This document shows, piece by piece, positions 54,746 to 64,000 of a DNA stretch of 64,000 nucleotides; positions within the stretch are counted from its first letter, which is position 1, and each line of letters opens with the position of its first letter. Both the position numbers and the translations under genes were made by a program. Below the pieces are notes generated by a model. That model was not told where the DNA came from. It did no database searches and saw nothing but the letters and a program-made list of their open reading frames with translations. This stretch comes from Papio anubis (Eukaryota > Chordata > Mammalia > Primates > Cercopithecidae): the NCBI RefSeq assembly GCF_008728515.1, contig NC_044989.1, positions 70,581,754 to 70,645,753 of the forward strand, read 5' to 3'.

Positions 54746-54848
54746 AGCCAGTCACTTTATAGAAGGTGGGTGACATGGTACTGCATACTCAGCAGGCAGA
54801 TCAAGTTCCGATGGCATCAGCCCTGCTTGTGTGTATCGTTTTTCTTTT

Positions 54849-55815
54849 CTTTCTTTTTTTTTTTTTGAGATGGAGTCTCGCTTTGTTGCACAGGCTGGAG
54901 TGCAGTGGCGGGATCTCAGCTCACTGCAACCTCCGCCTCCCGGGTTCAAGCAATTCTCCTGCCTCAGCCTCCTGAGTAGCTGGGATTACAGGCGCATACC
55001 ACTATGCCTGGCTAATTTTTTGTATTTTTAATAGAGACAGGGTTTCACGGTATTAGCCAGGCTGGTCTTGAACTCCTGACCTCATGATCCACCTGTCTCG
55101 GCTTCCCAAAGTGCTGGGATTGCAGGCGTGAGCCACCACGCTTGGCCCTCTTTTTTTTTTCTTTTTGACACAGGTTTCACTCTGTCACCCAGGCTGGAGT
55201 GCAGTGGTGTGATCATGGTCCACTGCAGCCTGGACCTCCTGGGCTCAGGTGATCCTTCTACCTTAGCCTCCGTGTAGCTGGGACTACAGGCACGTGCCAA
55301 CAAATCTGGCTAATTTTTTGTATTTTTTTTGTAGAGAGGAGGTTTGGCCATGTTACCCAGGCTGATCTTGAATTCCTGGGCTCGAATGTTCCACTCATCT
55401 GGGCTTCCCAAAGTGTTGGGATTACGGGCGTGAGCTCCTGCTCCCAGCCTTGTTTTTCTTATCTGTGGCTTGCTTGACATGTACAGAATTGCCCTTTGAG
55501 AAATTAAGGAATTACTTTTTTTTTTTTTTTTTGAGACGAGTTTCACTCTGCTGCCCAGGCTGGAGTACAGTGGCGCAATCTCGGTTCACTGCAACCTCTG
55601 CCTCCTGGGTCCAAGTGATTCTCCTGCCTCAGCCTCCTGAGTAGCTGGAATTACAGGCATGTGCTACCATACCCAGATAATTTTTGTATTTTTAGTAGAG
55701 ACAGGGTTTTACCATGTTGGCCAGGCTGGTCTTGAACTCCTGGCCTCAATTGATCCGCCTGTCTTGGTCTCCTAAAGTGCTGGGATTATAGGCGTGAGCC
55801 ACCGCACCTGGCCTA
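54849..55815 (-). repeat. Three minus-strand Alus, PCYOX1 intron 3
   Basis: 54,849-55,147; 55,150-55,448; 55,515-55,812. The last has 'taaggaattact' / 'taagaaatcact' flanks. Confidence 0.9.
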
Positions 55816-55919
55816 AGAAATCACTTTTGAAGTGAATTCAAGGTATTACAGAACTGGGAAAAAGAACCAGTGAGGGGATACATAGGTTATACTGTTTTTG
55901 ACTTTAAAAAACAATTTAC

Positions 55920-56220
55920 GGGCAGGGCACGGTGGCTCACGCCTGTAATCCCAGCACTTTGGGAGGCCAAGGCAGGTAGATCACAAGGTCAGGAGTTTGA
56001 GACCAGCTTGGCCAACATGGTGAAACCCCGTCTCTACTGAAAATACAAAAATTAGCAGGGCGTGGAGGTGCGCGCCTGTAATCCCAGCTACTTGGGAGGC
56101 TGAGGCAGGAGAATCACTTGAACCCCGGAGGCAGAGTTTGCAGTGAGCTGAGATCACATCATTGTACTCCAGCCTGGGTGATAGGGCGAGACTCGTTTCA
56201 AAAAAAAAAAAAAAAAATTT
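55920..56220 (+). repeat. Alu, PCYOX1 intron 3
   Basis: Plus-strand Alu from 'ggcagggcacggtgg' to an A tail; 'caatttacg' and 'aaatttaca' flank it. Confidence 0.9.
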
Positions 56221-56415
56221 ACAAATTTCATGGAATTACCCCCATTTTAAATGTTTGATTATATGGCACTGACTTTTATGTTGCTAATATTGCATTATAC
56301 GTTTCTGTTTATTTCAATAAATCAAGATTATGTAATCTTGTTTGATAATTTTATCAAATCCTATGAGATAGTTGGAGAGGTTGTTGCTATTCAGCCAATA
56401 TGTACCAGTTGTTAA

Positions 56416-57268
56416 AAGTAGTGAAATATGGGCAAGTGCTGTGGCTCATGCCTGTAATCCCAGCACTTTTGGAGGCTGAAGTGGGAGGATCACTTGAGGC
56501 CAGGAGTTGGTTACCAGCCTGGACAACATGGCCAAACCTTGTCTCTACAAAAAATAAAAAAAAATTAGTCAAGTGTGGTGACATGTGCCTGTGGTCCCAG
56601 CTACCTGGGAGGCTATGGTGGGAGGATCACTTGAGACTGGGAGGTTGAGGCTGCCGTGAGCTATGATCATGCCACTGCACTCTAACCTGGATGACAGAGT
56701 GAGACTCCGTCTGAAAAAAAAAACAACACAAAAAACAGGCTGTGGGCATGGTGGCTCATACTTGTAATCCCAGCACTTTGGGAGGCCGAGGTGGGTGGAT
56801 CACCTGAGGTCGGGAGTTCGAGACCAGCTTGGCCAACATGGTGAAACCCCATCTCTACTGAAAATACAAAAAATTAGCCGAGTGTGGTGGCGGGCGCCTG
56901 TAATCCCAGCTACTCGGGAGGCTGAGTCAGGAGAATCAGTAGAACCCAAGAGGTATAGGTTGGAGGGAGCTGAGAATGTGCCATTGCACTCCAGCCTGGG
57001 CAGCAAGAGTGAAACTCTCTCAAAAACAAAAAACAAACAAACAAAAAAAACCCCACAGAAAACAAACAAACAAACATAAAAAAATTAGCTGGGCATGGTG
57101 CTGTGTGGTTCCAGTTACTCAGGAAGCTGAGGTGGGAGGATTGCTTGAGCCTAGGAGTTCGAGGTTATAGTGAACTACGATTGTGCCACTGTACTCTAGC
57201 CTGGGCAACAGAGCAAAAGACCCTGTCTCTAAAAAAGAAAAATCAAAGAAAAAACAGTAGTGAAATAC
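56416..57268 (+). repeat. Alu cluster inside one target duplication
   Basis: Alus 56,428-56,737 and 56,738-57,055 and a partial copy 57,079-57,240. The whole block lies between two copies of 'agtagtgaaata' (56,416-56,427 and 57,257-57,268), so later copies piled into the tail of the first. Confidence 0.82.
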
Positions 57269-57546
57269 TGCTGGAGTGGTGAAACTGTTGCTTTCCTTAG
57301 TGGGGAGGCATCTCCCCTACCCAAAGAACCCCTCTTTCCTTCCCTCAGCAGGAAGCCTTGGTTTAGTTCCACTTCCACAGCCAGTGTGCTTTCTGTTTCG
57401 TGTGTACCACTTAAATATTTTTAATATCACCCCATGTTAGAAATATTCTGGAATGTCACAAAAACCAGGATTAGAAGTCACAGAGATTACCAAAGAGGAA
57501 CTTGGAACCAGTTACCCTCCATTTCAGTTAAAACAGTAGTTCTCAG

Positions 57547-57692
57547 CTGGGCGCGGTGGCTCACGCTTGTAATCCCAGCACTTTGGGAGGCTGAGGTGGG
57601 TGGACCACTTGAGGTCAGGAGTTTGAGACCAGCCTGGCCAACTTGGTGAAACCCCATCTCCTGGGCCCAAGTGATCCTTATATATATATATA
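57547..57692 (+). repeat. 3'-truncated Alu and a TA repeat
   Basis: Alu left arm 57,547-57,660 stops at 'aaaccccatctcc'. A TA run follows at 57,678-57,692. Confidence 0.8.
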
Positions 57693-58019
57693 TCAGAGTA
57701 CAGTTAGTACTCTCAAAAGTAGCTTGTGTGATCTTCTGCAGAAACCTTCAGGGGGTTTGTTGACCAGCCTTGTGGAGTCACATTTTCATTTTGCACCTCC
57801 ATTTCAAAGTATACACAGGGTGGAAAAAGACCTATGTAACAGTAGTAAACCATGACACTCAAAAGAGGGCTCAAGCTTGTGGTAGGCAATACTCGAAAAT
57901 AATGCATTCATTCATTCTCTGCTGTTGGAGGTACTTGGGTGGAAATCCTGCAGCCCCTGACATTGGCACTAGCTAGCTTAATTTCCAGTTCTGCACATAC
58001 ATTTATGTAGTTGTTCTAG

Positions 58020-58350
58020 TTGGATGCCATTCTTACTAAATTTTTTTTTTTTTTTTTTTTTTTTGAGACCAAGTCTTGCTCTGTCACCCAGGCTGGAGTA
58101 CAGTGGTGCAATCACAACTCACTGCAGCTTTGACTTCCTGGTCTTAAGTCATCTTCCAGCCTCAGCTGGTACTATAGGCATGTGCCATCATGCTTGGCTA
58201 ATTTTTTAAATTTTTGTAGAGACAGGGTGTTGCCATGTTGCCCAAGCTGATCTTGAACTCCTGGGCTCAAGTGATCCTCTCACTTTGGCTTCCCAAAGTG
58301 TTAGGATTACAGGCGTGAGCCACTGCACTCAGCCGGATGCCATTCTTTAC
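58020..58350 (-). repeat. Alu with target duplication, PCYOX1 intron 3
   Basis: Flanked by 'ggatgccattctt' at 58,022-58,034 and 58,336-58,348. The right arm has a small deletion. Confidence 0.92.
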
Positions 58351-58611
58351 TCCCGAGTCCAACCTTTTATCTCACTTTTTCAACAAAGCATTTCGTTAAT
58401 ACTTCAATCAACATTCATCTTTCTTTTCAAACATCCCTTATTATATGGTGTATAGCATGTACTTGTGTTCTATACTACGCACAGTAACTAGAATGTAGTA
58501 GATATTTACTCAGATGTTTGTGGAATTGAAATCTCTGGTCCACTGATGGCTTCCTGTTGAGATATCTTGGCTTGTAGACTAGGTTAAAGCTTATTTTTCT
58601 CTCTCAAGTTA

Positions 58612-59520
58612 GTGCATTTCTGGGGACTTGTAAGATCCTTAACACTTCTTGATCTGAGACTGATAGGACTTACAGGGAAAGGCTTTATAAACACCCTTTC
58701 TTCCTTCCAGTTACTCCTACCAAATATTTTGAGTCAGTTTTTGTTCTTTCATTTCCCATACCCACTCTATCTTGAATTCTATCAGCCTTTAAAATATGTC
58801 CAGAGTTCCACTACTTCTCTCCAGGATTACTGCTACCACTTTGTTCCAAGCCACCACCACTGTTTTTTGTCTGGATTGCTAGAGTAGCTTTCTGTTATAG
58901 GCTGAATAATCCTCTCCCCTGCCCCCTGCCACAAGATGTCCATGTCTTAATCCCTGGAACCTGTGAATGTGTTACCTTTTGAGGTAAAAGAGACTTTGCA
59001 GATATGGTTAAGGATGGGTAGATTACTCTGGATTATCCAGGTGGGCCCAATATAATCACAAGGGTCCTTAGAGAGGCAGGAGGAGGATCAGGAAGGAAGA
59101 GATTGGAGTGATGCTAGGAAGGGGTGTGCATCCACGAGCCAAGGAATGCAGGTGGCCTGTAGAGGCTGGAAAAGACAAACAGTCTTCCCTCAGAGCTTCT
59201 AGAAGGAACCAGCCTTGTGCACACCTTGATTTCAGCCTAGAGAGACTGACTTTGGTCTTCTAACTTACAGAACCGTAAGATTATAAATTTGTGTTGTTTT
59301 AAGCCACTAAGTTTGTGGTAATTTGTTACAGCAGCAGTGGAAAACCAATACACCTCCTAAATCATCTGCCATCACTGTTATATTGCTACCATTTGTTCTC
59401 GGGTTAGCAGCCAAAGTAGTTCTTTAAAATCTAAGGCTCATTACATCACTCCACTGCTCAGAAACCTTCAGTGGCTCTCTATTTCATTGATAGAAATTTA
59501 TAGCCAAAATCTGTTTTGTG
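58612..59520 (+). repeat. LINE2 fragment interrupted by a MaLR LTR
   Basis: 58,612-58,891 and 59,353-59,515 show L2 landmarks ('ccaagccaccaccactg', 'ctggattgctagagtagc', 'catcactccactgctcagaa', 'ccttcagtggctctctattt'). Confidence 0.68.
58892..59352 (+). repeat. MLT1-type LTR (ERVL-MaLR), non-coding
   Basis: Landmarks in order: 'gatgtccatgtcttaatccc', 'agactttgcagatatggtta', 'ggattatccaggtgggccc', 'gagccaaggaatgcaggtgg' and 'tttaagccactaagtttgtg'. It is a solitary ancient LTR with no internal genes. Confidence 0.85.
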
Positions 59521-59559
59521 ACTGAGAAGGATTCTGTACTCCCGTCCCTTATTTTTAAA

Positions 59560-60195
59560 TTTATTTTCCCCAAAATTCATAGGTTGAAACACTAGCCATC
59601 CAGTACTCAGAATGTGACTGCATATGTAGATAGGGCCTTTAAATATGTGATTGAGTTAAAAATGAGGTCATTAGGGTAGACTCTAAAACAATTTGATGGG
59701 TGTCCTTAAGATTAGGACACAGAAGGGAGGCCAAGGTGGGCGAATCACCTGAGGTTGTGAGTTCGAGACCAGCCTGACCAATATGGCAAAACCCCTTCTC
59801 TACTAAAAATACAAAAAATTAGCCGGGCGTGGTGGGGCATGCTTGTAATCCCAGCTACTCAGGAAGTCTGAGGCAAGATAATCGCTTGAACCTGGGAGGT
59901 GGAGGTTGCAGTGAGCCAGGATTGCGCCGTTGCACTCCAGCCTGGGCAACAAGAGTGAAACTCTGTCTCAAAAAATAAAGATTAGGACACAGAAGAAACA
60001 CACAAAGACCATGTGAGGACACAGCAAGAAGGTGGCCATCTGCAAGCCAAGGAAACAGGCCTCAGAAGAAACTGAACGCACCCACACCTTGATCTTGGAA
60101 TTTTGGCCTACAGAACTGTAAGAAATAAAGCTGCTTTTGTTTAAGCCATCCAGTCTCTGGTACTGTGTTATGGCAGTCCTGGCGAACTAATACAC
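59560..60195 (+). repeat. Second MLT1-type LTR, split by a truncated Alu
   Basis: LTR landmarks at 59,560-59,727 ('ataggttgaaacac', 'atagggcctttaa', 'gaggtcattagggt') and 59,977-60,195 ('gaccatgtgaggacacagc', 'catccagtctctggtactg'). The Alu (59,728-59,975, plus strand) lacks its first 50 or so bases and is flanked by 'aagattaggacacagaag'. Confidence 0.8.
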
Positions 60196-60349
60196 TGTTG
60201 TCATTTTCAGTAACTGTCCATTATTGAAAATGGGATATTGAAGTCTCCATTATTGTTGAATTGTGTATTTCAGTTCTGTCAAGATCATTTGATCATATTC
60301 ATGAAGGTTTATTTCTGGGTTTTCTTATTTGTTCTGAGGATCTGTATGT

Positions 60350-60811
60350 CTGGTTTTTTTTTTTTTCAGATGGGGTTTTACTCTGTTGCCCAGGCTGGAG
60401 TGCAGTACATTTACAGCAACCTCTGCCTCCCGGGCTCAAGCAATTCTCCAACCTCAGGCCCCCTGAGTGGCTGGGACTACAGATGTGCACTAGCACGCCC
60501 AGCTAATTTTTTTTTTTTTTGTTTTTTGAGATGGAGTCTCGCTCTGTTGCCCAGGCTGGAGTGCAATGGCACTATATTGGCTGACTGCAACCTCTGCCTC
60601 CTGGGTTCAAGCAATTCTTGTGCCTCAGCCTCCTGTGTAGCTGGGACTACAGGCATGCACCACCACACCTGGCTAATTTTTTGTGTTTTTAGTAGAGATG
60701 GGTTTTCGCCATGATGGCCAGGCTGGTCTCGAACTCCTGACCTCAAGTGATCATCCAGCCTGTGCCTCCCAGTGTGCTGAGATTACAGGTGGGGAGCCAC
60801 TGCACCTGGCC
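60350..60811 (-). repeat. Partial and full Alu, PCYOX1 intron 3
   Basis: 60,354-60,508 (partial) and 60,509-60,811 (full), minus strand. Confidence 0.88.
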
Positions 60812-61137
60812 TTTTTTTAAAAGTTTTTTTGGTTAGCCTCTTTTAGCCTCTATTGATATCATAGCCTCCGGCGTCTGTGATGTTAAACAATTGCCACATT
60901 TTTTTTTTTTGACACATAGACACATGCCCTCAGGATGGGGTTGTTGCATAGAGTGAACTCTGAATCAGGTCGAATAAAGACAAGCCTTCAGGCTAGAGCT
61001 TTTTGGGAGCTGCCAGATAGGTCAAATATTGACAGTTCTCTGAGGATAGTGCTTTTTGGGAGCTACAAACTTGTTGTGTTCTTTCCAGTGGCTTCTAGCT
61101 TGCTGGTTTCACATTGCAGTTGGAAGTGTGCTGGTTT

Positions 61138-61467
61138 TATTTTTTATTTTATTTTTTTTTCTCTTTCTCTCTTTCTCTTTCTTTAGACGGAGTCTCCCTC
61201 TTGTTGCCCAGGCTGGAGTGCAATGGCGCGATCTTGGCTCGCTGCAACCTCCATCTCCTGGGTTTAAGTGATTCTCCTGCCTCAGCCTCCTGAATAGCTG
61301 GGATTACAGGAGTGTACCACCACACCTGGCTGATTTTTTATATTTTTGGTGCAGATGGTGTTTCAACATGTTGGGCCGGCTGGTCTCGAACTCCTAACCT
61401 CAAGTGATCCGCCTGCCTCAGCCTCCCAAAGTGCTGGGATTACAGGCGTGAGCCACCATGCCTGGCC
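61138..61467 (-). repeat. Alu with a CTTT-rich head
   Basis: The tail region has turned into a TTTC/TCTC simple repeat (61,138-61,185), followed by the Alu body to 61,467. Confidence 0.88.
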
Positions 61468-61639
61468 AGACATTTTTCTTAAATAAATACTCCTTGGACT
61501 TGGAAAGGCTTTGGTTTATCTGCAGAGCTCTGAAAGAGTCAATGTTGATCATTTTTGGCAGTATTCTCATAGCTTTTATGGAGGAGCAGATTTCCAGAGG
61601 TCCTTCCTCTGCCATTCTGGAAGTTTCCTCTCCCCAGTA

Positions 61640-62458
61640 ACATTTCTGGCTGTACCACCTGCTGTTCTCCCAGATCACTCTGCTTCAGCTGCTCTTGCTT
61701 CATTATTTCTTGAATGTGCCAGGCAAGCCTCTGTCATGTGACCTTTGCGTTGCCTTTACCACTACCTGAAATATTTTCCCCCAGGTGTTTGCCTGGTTTG
61801 CATCCTCATCTCCTTCAGGTCTTTGCTCTATATCACCTTCTCAGTGAGGCTTTTACTGACCACTCTTGTTTTTGGACTATCTTATTTAGAATTTCAACCC
61901 TTCTAACCCCATGCATTTCTAGTCTTCCTTTCAGACCTATTTTCTCCTTTTTTTTTTCGTTTGAGACGGAGTCTCTCTCTGTTGCCCAGGCTGGAGTGCA
62001 GTGGCACGATCTCGGCTCACTGCAACTTCCGCCTCCCGGGTTCAAGCGATTCTCATGCCTCAGTCTCCTGAGTAGCTGGGATTACAGGTGTGTGCCACCA
62101 CGCCAGGCTAATTTTTTTGTATTTTTAGTAGAGATGGGGTTTCACCATGTTGGCCAGGCTGGTCTTGAACTCCTGACCTCCAGGTGATCCACCTGCCTCA
62201 GCCTCCCATAGTGCTGGGGTTACAGGCGTCATCCACCGTGTCTGGCCTTATTTTTCTCCTTACCACTTCCATCCTCCAACCTGTTAACTGTTTCCCCAAC
62301 TAGAACCTAAGATGCATGAGCGCAGGATTTTTCTTTCTCGTGTTGGCCTCTGTATTCTCAGTACCTAGAATAGTGCCTGACTGAGAGTTGATGCTCCACA
62401 ACATTTATTGAATGAATGAATAAATGAATGAATGAATGAATAAATAAATAAATAAATA
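61640..62458 (+). repeat. LINE2 3' end split by an Alu, with AATG/AAAT repeat
   Basis: 61,640-61,945 and 62,255-62,408 carry L2 landmarks ('tgcctttaccactacctgaa', 'caccttctcagtgaggcttt', 'gtacctagaatagtgcctga'). An Alu (-) fills 61,950-62,248 with 'tattttctcc'-type flanks. The L2 end runs into an AATG/AAAT repeat (62,408-62,458). Confidence 0.8.
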
Positions 62459-62528
62459 TCAGGGGTTATACAAATGTAATCTGAAATAAAAAAAGCTGTT
62501 TCAGCAGACTAGCAGAAACTACAAGATT

Positions 62529-62712
62529 TTATATATAATATATAATATATAAAAATATATCATATATATGATATATAAAAATATATCATATATATGATAT
62601 ATAAAAAATATATATTTTATATATATTATATATTCTATGATATATTTTATATATCATAATATTCTATGATATATATTATATATAAAATATATATATTTTT
62701 ATATATATATTT
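62529..62712. repeat. Palindromic AT-rich minisatellite
   Basis: About 180 bases of almost pure A/T. Two exact 26-base units lie side by side (62,551-62,576 and 62,577-62,602), each holding a perfect 22-base palindrome centred on 'catatatatg'. Related 'ctatgatatat' units follow. Confidence 0.9.
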
Positions 62713-64000
62713 TTTGAGGCAAGAGTTTTGCTCTTGTCGCCCAGGCTGGAGTGCAATGGTGCGATCTCGACTCACTGCAACCTCCGCCTCCCAGGTTCAA
62801 GCAATTCTCCTGCCTCAGCCTCCTGAGTAGCTGGGATTACAGGCATGCGCCACCATGCCCGGCTAATTTTGTATTTTTAGTAGAGACAGGGTTTCTCCAT
62901 GTTGGTCAGGCTGGTCTCGAACTCCCGACCTCAGGTGATCCACCTGCCTTCACCTCCCAAAGTGCTGGAATTACAGGCGTGAGCCACTGTGCCTGGCCCC
63001 AGTTATATTTTTAACAATTACTATTCTTTTGTTTTTGTTTTTGTTTTTTTAAGACAAGGTCTCACTCTGTTGCCCAGGCTGGATGGAGTGCAGTGGCGCG
63101 ATCACAGCTCACTGCAGCCTCAACCACCAGGGCTGAAGTGATCCTCGTGCCTCAGCTTCCTGAGTAGCTGGGACTGCAGGCATGCCTCACCATGCCTGGG
63201 TAATTTTTAATTTTTAATACATATTTTTTTTGAGATGGAGTTTCACTCTGTCATCCAGGCTAGAGTGCAGTGGCGTGATCTCAGCTCACTGCAACCTCTG
63301 CCTGCCAGGTTCAAGCGATTCTCCTGCCTCAGCCTCCCAAGTAGCTGGTATTACAGGCATGCGCCACCATGCCCAGCTAATTTTTGTATTTTTAGTAGAG
63401 ATGGGGTTTTGCTATGTTGGCCAGGCTGGTCTCAAACTCCTGACCTCAAGCGATCTGCCTACCTCAGCCTCCCAAAATGCTGGGATTACAGGCGTGAACC
63501 ACTGTGCCTGGCTAATTTTTACATTTTGTGTACAGACAGAGTCTTGCTATGTTGCCCAGGCTAGTCTTGAACTCCTGGCCTCAAGGTATCCTCCTGTCTT
63601 ACTCTGTCACCCAGGCTGAAGTGTGTTGGCTGGCTGTTCACAGGTGCAACCATAATGTACTACAGCCTTGTGCCCCTGGGCTTAAGTGATCCTCCCACCT
63701 CACCCTCTTGAGTAGCCGTGACTACAGGTGCATGCTACCTCACCTGGGTGCTGTTTTTTAGTAGTATTTATTCTATTTTTTCATTTATTGTTATTATTTT
63801 TTTGAGATGGAGTCTTGCTGTGTCACCCAGGGTAGAGTGCAGTGGTGTGATCTTGAGTCACTGCAACCTCTGTCTCCTGGGTCAAGCAATTCTCATGCCT
63901 CAGCCTCCTGAGTAGCTGGGATTAGTCATGCACCACCACGCCTGGGTAATTTTTGCATTTTTAGTAGAGATGGGGTTTCACCATGTTGGCTAGGTGGTCT
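62713..64000 (-). repeat. Minus-strand Alu block at the right edge
   Basis: 62,713-62,999; partial 63,030-63,217; full 63,221-63,515; partial 63,516-63,600; partial 63,601-63,747; and a copy cut by the window end from about 63,800. Confidence 0.87.

Larger units (their letters stand above)
49640..64000 (+). other. PCYOX1: PCYOX1 gene, 5' part (exons 1-3 of the gene)
   Basis: PCYOX1 is prenylcysteine oxidase, an FAD-dependent lysosomal enzyme. It cleaves the thioether of farnesyl- or geranylgeranyl-cysteine from degraded prenylated proteins, giving free cysteine, an isoprenoid aldehyde and H2O2; it is also found on lipoproteins. Three coding exons with correct splice sites and phases encode about the first 165 of some 505 residues: a signal peptide, the GxGxxG dinucleotide-binding loop and part of the FAD domain. 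I found no further exon (the next should start I-Y-R-Y-Q-S) in the 11 kb after exon 3, so the gene continues past the window. Confidence 0.95.

Noticed and set aside
58612..58887. 91-residue frame in PCYOX1 intron 3, tested as a possible next exon
   Set aside because: The sequence is a LINE2 fragment and does not encode the expected I-Y-R-Y-Q-S continuation.

Overview
This is nuclear DNA from a primate, most likely an Old World monkey (macaque/baboon group). About 90 Alu copies or fragments are recognisable. Roughly nine are young full-length AluY copies with the variants typical of the cercopithecoid AluYR lineage: 'ctcaagcctgtaatcc' near the 5' end, 'ctagccgggcgaggtgg' in the middle, 'gatccggccactgcac' in the right arm. 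The gene order matches the segment orthologous to human 2p13.3.

Layout. 1-3,560 is a dense, nested Alu cluster beyond the 3' end of TIA1. About 3,670-42,105 is the whole TIA1 gene on the minus strand. All 13 coding exons can be placed: exon 13 with the stop codon at 7,277-7,403, and exon 1 with the start codon at 41,880-41,905. A 71-base tRNA-Gly(CCC) gene, also minus strand, sits at 42,466-42,536, about 560 bases upstream of the TIA1 start codon. 42,540-49,480 is repeat-rich intergenic DNA. PCYOX1 begins on the plus strand in a GC-rich island; its first three coding exons (49,676-49,787; 50,869-51,075; 52,729-52,903) are present. Its remaining exons are not seen and should lie beyond the right edge.

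Function. TIA1 is a three-RRM RNA-binding protein with a Q-rich prion-like tail; it acts in splicing, translational silencing and stress granules. PCYOX1 is a lysosomal FAD-dependent prenylcysteine oxidase. The genes are neighbours and there is no sign that they form one system.

Main anomaly. Eleven TIA1 exons read cleanly. Exon 8 has a scrambled start with a net in-frame loss of 15 bases in RRM2, and exon 9 has lost its splice donor. Both lie in a patch (about 10,975-13,100) where young Alus are also full of small indels. A local sequence-quality or assembly fault is therefore the most likely cause, but real lesions need to be excluded. I found no convincing undescribed biological system. 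The other observations are small: a possible TIA1 autoregulatory splice signal, an unidentified 80-base retrocopy tail, a palindromic AT minisatellite and nested Alu histories.

Expected TIA1 and PCYOX1 residues are recalled from the human proteins, not searched. Alu boundaries are good to about 10 bases.
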